Below are positions 7,073-17,103 of a stretch of 64,000 bases of DNA, in pieces. A program made the position numbers and the translations under genes. Each line of letters starts with the position of its first letter. Position 1 is the stretch's first letter. The stretch comes from Muribaculaceae bacterium (GTDB lineage Bacteria; Bacteroidota; Bacteroidia; Bacteroidales; Muribaculaceae), in the NCBI GenBank assembly GCA_022510425.1, contig JAFLTO010000005.1, forward strand, positions 62,001-126,000. The letters run 5' to 3'. Below the pieces are notes generated by a model. That model saw nothing but the letters and a program-made list of their open reading frames with translations. It did no database searches and was not told the DNA's origin.

Positions 7073-9568
7073 TTATTCTTCTTGAGAAGCTTCTTGATTT
7101 TCTTCTTCCTGGATTTCTTCTTGAGGATCGCTGTCGACTTTGCAAACCGATGCGATAGTGTCGCCTCTTTTTGCCAGGTCGATAAGTTTAACACCCTGAG
7201 TGTTTCTTCCCATTACACGAATATCAGCTACTGACATGCGAAGTGTGATGCCACTTTGATTGATAATCATCAAGTCGTTGGAATCGTTTACACTTTTAAT
7301 AGCTACGAGGGAGCCGGTTTTTTCTGTAATATTCATAGTCTTAACACCCTTTCCTCCACGATTTGTGATTCGATAATCATCAAGTGCAGAACGTTTGCCA
7401 TAACCATTTTCGGAGACTACCATAACAGTATCTTGAGTACCTTCTACCATAGTAATCATTCCTATTACTTCATCACCCTCTTCTCCTAATGTCATACCTC
7501 TAACTCCGGTGGACATACGTCCCATTTCTCGCACTTTACTTTCATGGAATCTTATTGCCCGTCCTTCCTTATCCGCAATAATAACCTCAGAATTTCCATC
7601 TGTCAGTCTCACCTGGATCACTTGGTCGTCCTCCCGAATAATAATAGCATTAACACCATTTGCACGTGGGCGTGAATAAGCTTCGAGAGAAGTCTTTTTT
7701 ATAACTCCTTGTTTAGTACAGAATATTAAATTATGAGTCTTATTGAACTCAGGATCATCAAAACTTTTAATGCGGATGAATGCATTGACCTCATCATCAG
7801 AGTCAAGGTTCAAAAGGTTTTGTATAGCCCTTCCTTTAGTGTTTTTAGCCCCTTCGGGAATTTCATAAACCTTAAGCCAATAACATCTACCTTTCTTTGT
7901 AAAGAAAAGCATATAGTTATGATTTGAAGCCGGATAAATATATTCTATGAAATCAGAGTCTCGTGTATCACTACCTTTAGAACCAACTCCACCACGATTT
8001 TGAGCTCTGAAATCACTGAGAGGAGTGCGTTTAATATAACCAAGATGAGAAATAGTGATTATCATTTCATCATCGGCATAGAAATCTTCTGCATTAAGAT
8101 CACCTGCGAAAGGATTAATCTTAGTGCGTCTTTCATCTCCATATTTATCACGTATTTCGATGAGTTCATCCTTCATTACTTGTTTACAAACCTCATCGTT
8201 GTTAAGGATATCGTTCAAATGAGCTATAAGTTTCATCAACTCATCATATTCCTTTCTCAACTTCTCCATTTCGAGCCCGGTGAGCTGCCTTAGACGCATC
8301 TCCACAATAGCTCTTGTCTGAATTTCATCGAGCTCGAATTTTTCTGATAGACGTTGGCGCGCCTCATCAGTGGTTCGAGAAGAACGAATTATTGCGATAA
8401 CTTCATCAATATTATCGCATGCAATCATTAAACCGCGAAGTATATGGGCTCTTTCCTCCGCTTTTCTCAACTCATAACGAGTTCTACGAATCACCACTTC
8501 ATGTCTATGTTCCACGAACGCTTCAAGAAGTTCTTTTAAATTAAGTGTCTTAGGGCGTCCATTAACTAAAGCCACATTATTGACACTAAAAGTGGTTTGG
8601 AGTTGAGTAAGTTTAAAAAGTTTGTTTAAAACTACATTAGCATTAGCATCGCGTTTGATTTCAATGGCGATGTGCATAACGCCACGAGCAGATGTATCTT
8701 TAATGTCAGCAATGCCATCCACTTTTTTCTCTATAGCCAGATCAGCAATGCTTTTTACAAGGTCATTTTTAATTACTCCATAAGGTATCTCAGAGATCAC
8801 GATCTGTTCGTGAGTACCTGTATTTTTTATTTCAGCCTTAGCACGAATCACGATACGTCCTTTACCCGTGAGGAAAGCATCCTTCACCCCCTGGAGCCCG
8901 AAAATTTCACCTCCTGTTGGAAAATCCGGAGCCTTGATATATTGCATCAATCCATCAATATCAATTTCGGGATTATCTATGAGAGCGATACATGCGTTTA
9001 GGGATTCTGTCAGATTATGAGGAGGCATGTTAGTTGCCATACCAACCGCGATACCTGAAGCACCATTAACGAGTAGGTTTGGTATACGAGTGGGTAGAAC
9101 GGAAGGTTCTTCGAGAGTATTATCGAAATTTGGAACGAAGTCAACAGTTTCCCGATCTATATCACGAAGCATTTCTTCGCCCATTCGATCGAGTTTAACC
9201 TCAGTGTATCGCATAGCGGCAGGAGAGTCGCCATCGATAGAACCGAAATTCCCCTGACCAAAAACGAGGGGATATCTGAGCGACCATTCCTGAGCCATAC
9301 GCACCATAGTCATATAGATGGAGCTATCGCCATGGGGATGGTATTTACCCATCACTTCTCCAACAATACGCGCAGATTTCTTAGTATCGCCGGAAAAGAA
9401 ATTTCCAAGTTCATTCATTCCGTAAAGCACCCTGCGATGTACGGGTTTGAATCCATCACGCACATCCGGAAGGGCACGAGAGACTATTACCGACATCGAA
9501 TAATCGATATAGGCACTTTTCATTTCCGATTCTATATTAATCGGAATAATCTTATCATCACCTTGCAT
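7073..9568 (-). CDS. gyrA: DNA gyrase subunit A
   Basis: The 831-residue protein has all GyrA landmarks: the winged-helix segment with [17 protein letters not shown] (residues 78-93), the catalytic Tyr121 in MRYTEV, the coiled-coil [20 protein letters not shown], and a C-terminal beta-pinwheel beginning about residue 500 with repeated blades such as [19 protein letters not shown]. With GyrB it introduces negative supercoils. Two departures from E. coli are visible: Met86 at the position of Asp87 in the quinolone-resistance region (Ser82 is retained), and a GyrA-box reading QNRGGVG instead of QRRGGKG. The acidic tail [15 protein letters not shown] is typical. A strong promoter and a palindrome lie upstream. 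Confidence 0.97.
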   Translation of the reverse strand: MQGDDKIIPINIESEMKSAYIDYSMSVIVSRALPDVRDGFKPVHRRVLYGMNELGNFFSGDTKKSARIVGEVMGKYHPHGDSSIYMTMVRMAQEWSLRYPLVFGQGNFGSIDGDSPAAMRYTEVKLDRMGEEMLRDIDRETVDFVPNFDNTLEEPSVLPTRIPNLLVNGASGIAVGMATNMPPHNLTESLNACIALIDNPEIDIDGLMQYIKAPDFPTGGEIFGLQGVKDAFLTGKGRIVIRAKAEIKNTGTHEQIVISEIPYGVIKNDLVKSIADLAIEKKVDGIADIKDTSARGVMHIAIEIKRDANANVVLNKLFKLTQLQTTFSVNNVALVNGRPKTLNLKELLEAFVEHRHEVVIRRTRYELRKAEERAHILRGLMIACDNIDEVIAIIRSSRTTDEARQRLSEKFELDEIQTRAIVEMRLRQLTGLEMEKLRKEYDELMKLIAHLNDILNNDEVCKQVMKDELIEIRDKYGDERRTKINPFAGDLNAEDFYADDEMIITISHLGYIKRTPLSDFRAQNRGGVGSKGSDTRDSDFIEYIYPASNHNYMLFFTKKGRCYWLKVYEIPEGAKNTKGRAIQNLLNLDSDDEVNAFIRIKSFDDPEFNKTHNLIFCTKQGVIKKTSLEAYSRPRANGVNAIIIREDDQVIQVRLTDGNSEVIIADKEGRAIRFHESKVREMGRMSTGVRGMTLGEEGDEVIGMITMVEGTQDTVMVVSENGYGKRSALDDYRITNRGGKGVKTMNITEKTGSLVAIKSVNDSNDLMIINQSGITLRMSVADIRVMGRNTQGVKLIDLAKRGDTIASVCKVDSDPQEEIQEEENQEASQEE

Positions 9569-9602
9569 TATAATTACATTTAAGACTCAAAAGACACAAA
9601 AT

Positions 9603-9623
9603 TGCCTATTTAAGCCATAGGCA
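9603..9623. repeat. Inverted repeat at the gyrA promoter
   Basis: TGCCTAT (9603-9609) and ATAGGCA (9617-9623) form a perfect 7-base inverted repeat with a 7-base spacer. It covers the expected transcription start of gyrA and touches its -7 box, so it could be an operator or a leader hairpin. No regulator is assigned. Confidence 0.5.
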
Positions 9624-9653
9624 AAGTTACAAAAATTTACTGAATACCGCAAA
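9622..9653 (-). promoter_or_regulatory. Bacteroidota-type promoter of gyrA
   Basis: On the minus strand TTTG (9650-9653), a 20-base spacer and TAACTTTG (9622-9629) match the consensus exactly. The start would be near 9615, about 47 bases before the ATG. Confidence 0.75.
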
Positions 9654-9687
9654 CCTTGAAAAAGATAGAAAATTGGTTTAAATAATA

Positions 9688-9704
9688 TTGGCACATAATT
9701 TGCT
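9688..9704 (+). promoter_or_regulatory. Sigma-54-like -24/-12 promoter for clpC
   Basis: TTGGCAC-N5-TTGCT matches the RpoN consensus TGGCAC-N5-TTGC[AT]; the invariant GG (9690-9691) and GC (9702-9703) are 12 bases apart as required. Transcription would start near 9715, about 39 bases before the ATG of clpC. No good TTTG-N20-TAnnTTTG promoter competes with it in this orientation. No enhancer-binding site or bEBP gene is visible in the window. Confidence 0.5.
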
Positions 9705-9753
9705 ATTATAATAATCAGAAATATAAACAGGTAAAAAACCAAGGAAAATATTA

Positions 9754-12309
9754 ATGAAAAATGACTATTCAAAGCAGTTCCGACCCATATTGGAAACTGC
9801 ATACCAAGAAGCCAGGAAATTCAATTCGCCGGTGATTCTAAGCGAACATTTTGTCTTGTGTGCATTACATAACCAAGAAGGATATGCTTTCAGAATCTTG
9901 AGCCATTTGAATATTCCTGTTTCAGAGATAGCTCAAGAATTGGAGGATTATCTCCAATCAGTAGAAGCTCCTAAAGAGAGCACCACTTTATTTGAACAAC
10001 ATTTCAAGATATCATTGTCTGCCATCAGACATCTGCATCTTGCCGTTTCTGAAGCTCGAAAAATGAATGCAAATGTAGTTTCTGGTGAACATATATTATT
10101 AGCATTGATACATGACCAGAGAGGAATGGATAGTGAAATTTTAAAGAAAATAAAGGAAAAATATCTCAATTTCGACATCACTATACAAAATATCAGTGAT
10201 ATGCAATTACCGAAAGGAGGAAAGAATTTCGGTGACGACGAAGAAGATGAAGAAGAGATGTCACCATTTGGACAATTTGGCGGCAATGCTCCTAAAGGAC
10301 AAGGTAACCCACAAAAAGGGAACGGCAAGAAATCAGATACTCCAGCCCTTGATAAGTTTGGATATGACATGACAAAAGCCGCTTCAGATGGTTCTCTTGA
10401 TCCTGTTGTGGGACGTGAGACGGAAATTGAGCGACTCGCACAGATTCTTTCCAGGCGGAAAAAAAACAATCCCGTTTTGATAGGGGAGCCCGGTGTTGGT
10501 AAGTCAGCTATTGTAGAAGGTCTTGCATTAAGAATTGTGCAACATCAAGTGCCCAGAGTTCTGTTCAATAAGAGAGTTATTGGTCTGGATATGGCAGGCA
10601 TGGTGGCAGGCACAAAATATCGCGGACAATTTGAAGAGAGAATTAAAGCTGTTTTGGACGAACTTCAAAAGAATCCGGATATAATTCTCTTTATAGATGA
10701 GATTCATACTATAGTTGGAGCTGGAGGAGCGGCCGGTTCGATGGACGCAGCAAATATGTTGAAACCGGCATTGGCCAGAGGTGAAATCCAATGTGTGGGA
10801 GCCACCACACTTGATGAGTACCGTCAGAATATTGAAAAAGACGGTGCTTTAGAAAGAAGGTTCCAGAAAGTGATGGTTGAACCAACCAGTCCGGAAGAAA
10901 CATTGGAAATCCTTCGGAAAGTAAAAGACAAATACGAATCACATCATAATGTGAATTACACAGATGAAGCCTTACAAGCTTGCGTGGACCTGACACAAAG
11001 GTATGTAAGCGACCGTAATTTTCCGGACAAAGCATTGGATGCCCTCGACGAGGCGGGTTCACGAGTGCATATTTCCAATATAGTTGTCCCCGAAGAGATA
11101 GAAAAACTGGAGAAGGAAGTTGAGGAAGTAACGGAACAAAAATTGGCAGCTGCTAAAGCCCAGAACTTTGAATTGGCTGCTCAGCTTAGAGATTCAGAAA
11201 CTAAGAAAAAAGCCGAGCTTGAAAAAGCTAAGCAAGAATGGGAAAAAAGGATCGACAGCGAAAGGCAACAGGTTGATGAGGAAAATGTGGCACAGGTTGT
11301 TGCAATGATGACCGGAGTTCCTACCCAAAGGATTGCCCAAGCAGAAGGCACACGTCTTCTCAAAATGGGAGATATTCTTGAAGGTGCTGTTATTGGCCAA
11401 GATGATGCCATCAAGAAAGTGGTGAAAGCTATTCAAAGGAACAGGATAGGATTGAAGAATCCGGATAAACCTATAGGTGTGTTCATGTTCTTAGGTCCTA
11501 CAGGAGTCGGGAAGACACATCTTGCTAAGAAGATAGCTGAATATCTTTTTGATTCAAAGGATGCATTGATAAGGATGGATATGAGTGAATTTATGGAAAA
11601 ATTCACTGTATCGAGGCTTGTTGGAGCTCCTCCGGGTTACGTTGGCTATGAAGAAGGTGGACAATTGACAGAAAAAGTGAGAAGACATCCATATTCTGTT
11701 GTGTTACTGGATGAAATTGAGAAAGCTCATCCCGATGTGTTTAATCTTCTTCTTCAAGTGATGGATGAAGGAAGGCTTACTGACTCATTAGGAAGGAAAA
11801 TAGATTTCAAAAATACTATCCTTATAATGACAAGTAATGTTGGTTCACGACAATTAAAGGAATTTGGTGGCGGAGTAGGTTTCAATACTGAAGAAATTTC
11901 CAAGCAACAGGCACATGGAGTTATTTCTAAAGCCCTGAACCGAGCCTTCTCGCCGGAGTTCTTAAACCGTGTGGATGATATAATAATGTTTGATCAGCTT
12001 GAAAAAGAAGCTATAATCAAGATAATTGATATCGAGTTGAAAGATTATTTTTCACGAGTTGAGAAATTAGGCTTTACTCTAACAATCAGTGATTCTGCCA
12101 AGAATTTCATGGCCGAGAAAGGTTATGACAGAAATTTCGGAGCGAGACCATTGAAAAGATCCATCCAAAAATATCTTGAAGATGAGTTGGCCGAGCTAAT
12201 GTTAAAATTGAATTCTGAATGTCAAATTGGCGGAACTATCAACGTCACATATAATGATGGAGATGAGAAACCCACATTAGAATATCAACCTTTAGCAGGA
12301 ATTGAATAA
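9754..12309 (+). CDS. clpC: ClpC-type AAA+ unfoldase (Clp protease ATP-binding subunit)
   Basis: The 851-residue protein has, in order, a double Clp-N repeat (residues about 5-150), an acidic and glycine-rich linker ([17 protein letters not shown]), the first AAA+ module with Walker [10 protein letters not shown] near residue 244 and Walker [10 protein letters not shown], a short UVR/middle-domain-like coiled coil ([20 protein letters not shown]), and a second AAA+ module with GPTGVGKTH near residue 580 and [14 protein letters not shown]. This is ClpC rather than ClpB, because the middle domain is short. It unfolds proteins for ClpP, though no clpP is in the window. It is a single-gene unit, divergent from gyrA and followed by a terminator. 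Confidence 0.93.
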   Translation: MKNDYSKQFRPILETAYQEARKFNSPVILSEHFVLCALHNQEGYAFRILSHLNIPVSEIAQELEDYLQSVEAPKESTTLFEQHFKISLSAIRHLHLAVSEARKMNANVVSGEHILLALIHDQRGMDSEILKKIKEKYLNFDITIQNISDMQLPKGGKNFGDDEEDEEEMSPFGQFGGNAPKGQGNPQKGNGKKSDTPALDKFGYDMTKAASDGSLDPVVGRETEIERLAQILSRRKKNNPVLIGEPGVGKSAIVEGLALRIVQHQVPRVLFNKRVIGLDMAGMVAGTKYRGQFEERIKAVLDELQKNPDIILFIDEIHTIVGAGGAAGSMDAANMLKPALARGEIQCVGATTLDEYRQNIEKDGALERRFQKVMVEPTSPEETLEILRKVKDKYESHHNVNYTDEALQACVDLTQRYVSDRNFPDKALDALDEAGSRVHISNIVVPEEIEKLEKEVEEVTEQKLAAAKAQNFELAAQLRDSETKKKAELEKAKQEWEKRIDSERQQVDEENVAQVVAMMTGVPTQRIAQAEGTRLLKMGDILEGAVIGQDDAIKKVVKAIQRNRIGLKNPDKPIGVFMFLGPTGVGKTHLAKKIAEYLFDSKDALIRMDMSEFMEKFTVSRLVGAPPGYVGYEEGGQLTEKVRRHPYSVVLLDEIEKAHPDVFNLLLQVMDEGRLTDSLGRKIDFKNTILIMTSNVGSRQLKEFGGGVGFNTEEISKQQAHGVISKALNRAFSPEFLNRVDDIIMFDQLEKEAIIKIIDIELKDYFSRVEKLGFTLTISDSAKNFMAEKGYDRNFGARPLKRSIQKYLEDELAELMLKLNSECQIGGTINVTYNDGDEKPTLEYQPLAGIE

Positions 12310-12332
12310 AGTTTAATAATATATTTATAAAG

Positions 12333-12363
12333 ATGTCCGGATTCATATTCGGACATTTTTTTT
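12333..12363 (+). terminator. Rho-independent terminator of clpC
   Basis: Perfect stem ATGTCCG/CGGACAT with a ten-base loop followed by eight T, 24 bases after the clpC stop. Confidence 0.85.
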
Positions 12364-12389
12364 GTCTCGTATAAATTTGTGATTAAAAT

Positions 12390-14831
12390 TTAAAAAAGGA
12401 GAGCTATGCGGAAAGTGATCCAAGCTAAACCCCATGCAATCGAGGTGTTATAAAGAACCGAAAACAGTCCCCATTTCCAAGTTCCGGTTTCCTTCACTAT
12501 TGCTGTTATTGTGGCAACACAAGGGAAATATAAAAGGACAAAAACAAGAAAACCTAAAGCTGAGGCCGGTGTAAATGGTGCCTTTCCGGTAATTTTTGAA
12601 GGAGTCTTCAGTCTCACAGATAGTAATTCGGCATCATCATCACCCACATATAACACACCGAGAGTTGACACCACCACCTCTTTAGCTGCACATCCTGCAA
12701 GTAGAGCACAACAGGCTTTCCAACTTAAATCAAGAGGTTCCATAACAGGTTGCACGAACCTCCCTATATAACTTAAGATTGAATGACTCTCCTGATATTC
12801 ATTTAAAATCACTTCGGATAGTTTTTCTTCATCAGCATTAATCAATATTTCTTCCGGTAGTTCAGCCATTGTATTGTTTCCGAAATCCTTCGGAACATCA
12901 TTTTCATTGTATCGAGGGAAATATGAAAGTGCCCAAATTATTATAGAAGCAACCAAAATAAGACCTCCCATTTTTTTAATATATTGGTCAGCTTTCGACC
13001 ACATATTTCTAATTGTTGCTTTCCATGTGGGCACCCGATAGGGAGGTAACTCCATCACGAAAGGAGTTTCATCTGTTTTAAACCAGAAACGTCTCATTAA
13101 TCGAGCAGTTATAACTGCCACCACTATACCTAAGAGATAAAGCCCTACAAATATCCACGCACCATAATTAGGGAAAAAAGCACCGGCAAGAAGAACGTAA
13201 ATAGGTATACGGGCAGAGCAACTGATGAAAGGATTTATAAGAATAGTTATCAATCTGCTGGAATGGCTTTCAATAATTCTTGTAGACATTATTGCCGGCA
13301 CATTGCATCCGAATCCCATAACCATTGGAATAAATGATTTACCATGTAGTCCCATCTTATGCATAAGTTTATCCATAATAAATGCAACCCTGGCCATGTA
13401 CCCCGAGTCTTCCATAAAAGAAATGAAAGTATAAAGAATCAAGATGTTAGGGAGAAAAACAATCACTGAGCCTACTCCTCCAATAATTCCATCAAGGATT
13501 AAATCTTTAAGAGGTCCCTCCGGCATATAATGACCTATCAATTCGGAAAACCAAGAAATCAGATATTCAATCCATTCCATCGGATAAGAGCCGATTTGGA
13601 AAGTAGCCCAAAACATCAGCCACATTATCAAGAGGAAAATAGGAAAACCAAATAACTTATTGGTGACAAATGCATCTATAATTTTTGTGGAATTATCCAC
13701 TTTTTGGCCTTCGGAAAACATAGTTTCAGCCAAGGCACCTTGGATGAATCCAAATTTTTCCGCTGAAATTAGAGCCCCGGCATCTTCCCCAAGATTTTTC
13801 TCAAGTCGAGCATTTTGATTATCTCTAATTTTTTCCCAATTAGAATAATTTGGATATTTCTCAAGCATTCTCTTCATTTCAGGATCTTTTTCCAGCAATT
13901 TGATTGCAAGAAAACGAGGAGAAAACCTCTGAGGAAGATCAGTATCTTCTTTAAGAGCATCTACGAGTTTCCTAACCGATTCCTCGATTTCGGGCCTCAA
14001 AGTGATATGAATATGACGAGTATCCGGGTTTTGAAGTTCGTAAACCTGTATTATAGTATCCAGAAGATCATTGATTCCCCACCCTGTGGCTGCTATGGTG
14101 GGAACAATTGGAACACCTAACATTTTACCGAGCATCTCATGCTCAAGTTTTATATTTTTCTTTTCCAATTCATCGAACATGTTGAGAGCAATTACCATAC
14201 TTCGGTTCATATCGATAAGTTCGGTAGTGAGGAAAAGATTCCGTTCCAAATTTGAAGCGACTACTACATTCACAATTATATCCGGAGTCTCTTCTTTAAG
14301 ATAACGCATCACATAAAGTTCTTCCGGAGAATAAGCAGATAGGGAATATGTTCCGGGGAGATCAACAACGTTAAACATATATCCTTTATACTTCATTTTT
14401 CCTTCCTTTGCACCTACTGTGACGCCCGCATAATTGCCAACATGTTCATGAGCTCCGGAAACGATGTTGAAAAGAGAAGTCTTACCACAGTTAGGATTCC
14501 CTACAAGAGCAATATTAATAGTTTTTGCTTTACTGACCTTAAGAGAATCATTAGTTTCCGTAATAGGTGTGACATGAATTTTTTCTTCCAATTGATGTTC
14601 CCACTCATCAATTGGTTCTATTTCTATCATATTCGCCTCCGATTTACGCAGAGACACTTCATAATCCATAAGATGGAATTTTATTGGATCTTGTAAAGGT
14701 GCGTTCAGGACAAGTGTTATTTCTCTTCCTTTTACAAAACCCATTTCCATGACCCTTTTACGGAAAGCGCCATGCCCCAAGATTTTCACTATGACACCGG
14801 TTTCACCCGGTTTTAAGTCTGAGAGTCTCAT
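12390..14831 (-). CDS. feoB: FeoA-FeoB fusion, ferrous iron transporter
   Basis: The 813-residue protein joins a FeoA-like SH3 domain (residues 1-75, LKPGETGVIVKILGHGAFRK) to FeoB. The GTPase has G1 GNPNCGKTS (111-119), G3 DLPG (157-160) and G4 NMFD (217-220). The C-terminal two thirds hold about eight membrane helices with two Gate domains (FGCNVPAIMSTR; CAAKEVVVSTLG). It imports Fe2+ across the inner membrane. FeoA-FeoB fusions are common in Bacteroidota. The P-loop has Cys115 where many FeoB proteins have Ser or another small residue. It forms a single-gene unit; a TAATTTTG -7-like element sits just upstream. Confidence 0.95.
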   Translation of the reverse strand: MRLSDLKPGETGVIVKILGHGAFRKRVMEMGFVKGREITLVLNAPLQDPIKFHLMDYEVSLRKSEANMIEIEPIDEWEHQLEEKIHVTPITETNDSLKVSKAKTINIALVGNPNCGKTSLFNIVSGAHEHVGNYAGVTVGAKEGKMKYKGYMFNVVDLPGTYSLSAYSPEELYVMRYLKEETPDIIVNVVVASNLERNLFLTTELIDMNRSMVIALNMFDELEKKNIKLEHEMLGKMLGVPIVPTIAATGWGINDLLDTIIQVYELQNPDTRHIHITLRPEIEESVRKLVDALKEDTDLPQRFSPRFLAIKLLEKDPEMKRMLEKYPNYSNWEKIRDNQNARLEKNLGEDAGALISAEKFGFIQGALAETMFSEGQKVDNSTKIIDAFVTNKLFGFPIFLLIMWLMFWATFQIGSYPMEWIEYLISWFSELIGHYMPEGPLKDLILDGIIGGVGSVIVFLPNILILYTFISFMEDSGYMARVAFIMDKLMHKMGLHGKSFIPMVMGFGCNVPAIMSTRIIESHSSRLITILINPFISCSARIPIYVLLAGAFFPNYGAWIFVGLYLLGIVVAVITARLMRRFWFKTDETPFVMELPPYRVPTWKATIRNMWSKADQYIKKMGGLILVASIIIWALSYFPRYNENDVPKDFGNNTMAELPEEILINADEEKLSEVILNEYQESHSILSYIGRFVQPVMEPLDLSWKACCALLAGCAAKEVVVSTLGVLYVGDDDAELLSVRLKTPSKITGKAPFTPASALGFLVFVLLYFPCVATITAIVKETGTWKWGLFSVLYNTSIAWGLAWITFRIALLF

Positions 14832-14857
14832 AAAGTATAAATACGGAAAACCAATTA

Positions 14858-14865
14858 CAAAATTA
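14858..14865 (-). promoter_or_regulatory. Possible -7 element of feoB
   Basis: TAATTTTG on the minus strand fits TAnnTTTG, 27 bases before the feoB ATG. The nearest TTTG is at the wrong spacing (15 bases), so the call is weak. No Fur box was recognised. Confidence 0.35.
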
Positions 14866-14950
14866 AATAAATAAGAAATGCAAAAACGATTGTAATCTTA
14901 AAATACCTAATAATAGGTAGCAAGGATAAGTGGCAGATGGATAAAATAAT

Positions 14951-14981
14951 AGGGCTGATGAAATTTGATTTCATCAGCCCT
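14951..14981 (-). terminator. Strong hairpin after the S9 peptidase gene
   Basis: Perfect 14-base stem (AGGGCTGATGAAAT and its complement) with a three-base loop, 19 bases past the peptidase stop. On the minus strand it is followed by an AT-rich, T-broken run (ATTATTTTAT), so termination is likely but not textbook. Confidence 0.65.
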
Positions 14982-14999
14982 AAATAGAGTATAGGTAAC

Positions 15000-17096
15000 T
15001 TATTGTTTAAGGTATTTATCCAGGAAACGGAAGAAAACTCGTTGCCATAGGATTGCGTTTTGTGGTTTAAGAACCCAATGGTTTTCATCAGGGAAAACGA
15101 GCATTTCACATTCGAGACCATGCATCTTTGCGGCATTGAACGCCATCATACCTTGAGAAGCCAGAATACGATAATCCAGTTCACCGACTGTGACTAAGAT
15201 TGGAGCAGTCCAATCATTTACAAAGAGATGGGGTGAATTGGAATAAGTTTTTTTAGCGATTTCATTTGTCTTATCCCAGTAAGGACCTCCCAAATCGAAA
15301 TCAGCGAACCACATTTCTTCAGTTTCAAGATATTGGGCTTCAAGATTGAAGATACCGGCGTGAGCTATCAGAGCTGCGAATCTTCCTTCATGATGACCAG
15401 CCAACCAATAAACGGAAAAACCTCCGTAACTTGCACCGATAGCACCGATTTTAGACTTGTCAACATATGGTTGGGCTGCAATATAGTCAGCGGCTGAAAG
15501 ATAGTCTTTCATATTCTGTCCTCCATAATCTCCGGAAATCTGGCGATTCCATTCTTCACCAAACCCAGGTACCCCTCGACGGTTGGGTGCTATGACTACA
15601 TAACCATTTGCTGCCATAATCATAAAATTCCAGCGGTAGCTCCAGAATTGACTTACAGCACTTTGCGGCCCTCCCTGACAATAAAGGATTGCAGGATATT
15701 TCTTGTTTGGATCAAAATCAGGAGGAAGAATCAACCATGAAAGCATTTCCTTGCCATCTGTTGTTGGAACCATCACCTTTTGAACTTCTCCCAGTTTTAA
15801 TTGGGCAAGAAGTTCTGTATTGACTGATGTCAATTGTTTTACTTCTTGGCCTTGAGTAATGCAGAAAATTTCATTTGGTTCTCTCATAGAATGTCGTAGT
15901 GATATGGCCGCAGAATCAGAAATTGGAGCCACTGAAGCATAATCACAGATTCCTTCAGCAATTGTTTCAATGTTAGAATCGGCTAAATTAATTTTGAAAA
16001 CCGGTTCTGTACCTTGATAATAAGCCACAAACCATATTGCTTCTCCGTTGGGACTCCAGGCGATTTGTTCCGGCCAATAATCCCAATTGGCTGTGAGATC
16101 GGTCATCTCGCCTGATTGCATATTAAGAATCATTAAACGTTTCTTATCACTTTCATATTTAGGAGTAGCCATCGACATCCATGCAAGTTTAGAGCCATCG
16201 GGAGAGAAAACGGGATCCGTGTCATAACCCGGCATTCCTTCTGTAAGACATTTTGTACTTCCATTCTCAATATTGTAAAGATAAAGATTACTATCAGTGG
16301 AAAAAGAATAGTCTTTACCTTTTAGTTTCCGGCTGACATATACAAGAGATTTTCCGTCAGGAGCCCATGCAAAAGCATCGGAACCACCGAAGGGCCGCAT
16401 AGGACATTCATAAGGTTCGCCTTCCATAATATCTTTGGCATTGGAAATGCCATCTAAAGTAAAGTCAGCCACGAAAGGATGAGGTATTTGAGTAACCCAT
16501 TCATCCCAATGTTTATACATTAGATCATCTACCACGCGACCGGTAGTTTTTGGAAGGTCCTTGAATAATTCATCATCTTTTTTGTTGAAATCGTCAATTG
16601 GAGATCCATAAACTATTTTCTTTCCATCGGGAGATATTTCAAAACATTCAATACCATTCTTAACGTCAGACAGTCTCTTCACACCTGTGCCATCCGCATT
16701 CATAACAAAGACCTGTAATGAATTCAGTTCGTCATCTTTACGTAAAAATGCTATTTTTTCCCCATTTTCAATCCAGCGAATGTTTGACTCCGAAGATGCT
16801 GTAGTAGTGAGTCTGGTCATTTCGGAACCATCGATATTCATTTTGTAGATTTCCGCATTCGACTTGTTTTCCTGAATGTCTTCATAGGAAAGAGTGAAAA
16901 TGATAGAAGAACCATCGGGTGAAGGGGTTGCCTGAGAGATTCGACCGAAAGCTTCAAGCACTTCCGGTGTCAGCATACCATTTTTTACTTCGATGCTTGG
17001 TTTTTCTATAATTTTTTGTTCATTTTTCTCTTCATGGCCACAGGAGGCAAGAAGGGGAAGAACCAAAGAACCCATGATAATAGAAGTTTTGTTCAT
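15000..17096 (-). CDS. S9-family prolyl oligopeptidase-like peptidase, lipoprotein
   Basis: The 698-residue protein has a lipoprotein signal (lipobox LLASC, Cys at residue 19), a beta-propeller built from WD40-like blades with SPDGKKIVYGS and APDGKSLVYVS type repeats (residues about 45-430), and a C-terminal alpha/beta hydrolase with catalytic Ser556 in GASYGG, Asp641 in GELDYR and His673 in DENHWV. The architecture fits dipeptidyl-peptidase 5 / acylaminoacyl-peptidase relatives (S9C), which trim peptides in the periplasm of Bacteroidota. It is last of three genes after uvrB and ygiQ with only seven bases to ygiQ. Exact specificity is unknown. Confidence 0.88.
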   Translation of the reverse strand: MNKTSIIMGSLVLPLLASCGHEEKNEQKIIEKPSIEVKNGMLTPEVLEAFGRISQATPSPDGSSIIFTLSYEDIQENKSNAEIYKMNIDGSEMTRLTTTASSESNIRWIENGEKIAFLRKDDELNSLQVFVMNADGTGVKRLSDVKNGIECFEISPDGKKIVYGSPIDDFNKKDDELFKDLPKTTGRVVDDLMYKHWDEWVTQIPHPFVADFTLDGISNAKDIMEGEPYECPMRPFGGSDAFAWAPDGKSLVYVSRKLKGKDYSFSTDSNLYLYNIENGSTKCLTEGMPGYDTDPVFSPDGSKLAWMSMATPKYESDKKRLMILNMQSGEMTDLTANWDYWPEQIAWSPNGEAIWFVAYYQGTEPVFKINLADSNIETIAEGICDYASVAPISDSAAISLRHSMREPNEIFCITQGQEVKQLTSVNTELLAQLKLGEVQKVMVPTTDGKEMLSWLILPPDFDPNKKYPAILYCQGGPQSAVSQFWSYRWNFMIMAANGYVVIAPNRRGVPGFGEEWNRQISGDYGGQNMKDYLSAADYIAAQPYVDKSKIGAIGASYGGFSVYWLAGHHEGRFAALIAHAGIFNLEAQYLETEEMWFADFDLGGPYWDKTNEIAKKTYSNSPHLFVNDWTAPILVTVGELDYRILASQGMMAFNAAKMHGLECEMLVFPDENHWVLKPQNAILWQRVFFRFLDKYLKQ

Positions 17097-17103
17097 CGAG
17101 AGG

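Noticed and set aside
7048..7194. Longer start for the TPR protein reaching into gyrA
   Set aside because: The added sequence is lysine- and asparagine-rich frame-shifted gyrA and would hide the signal peptide.
9948..10469. 173-codon open frame antisense to clpC
   Set aside because: It lies wholly inside the strongly supported clpC frame and has a low-complexity Ser/Pro/Phe composition expected from the reverse of clpC codons.
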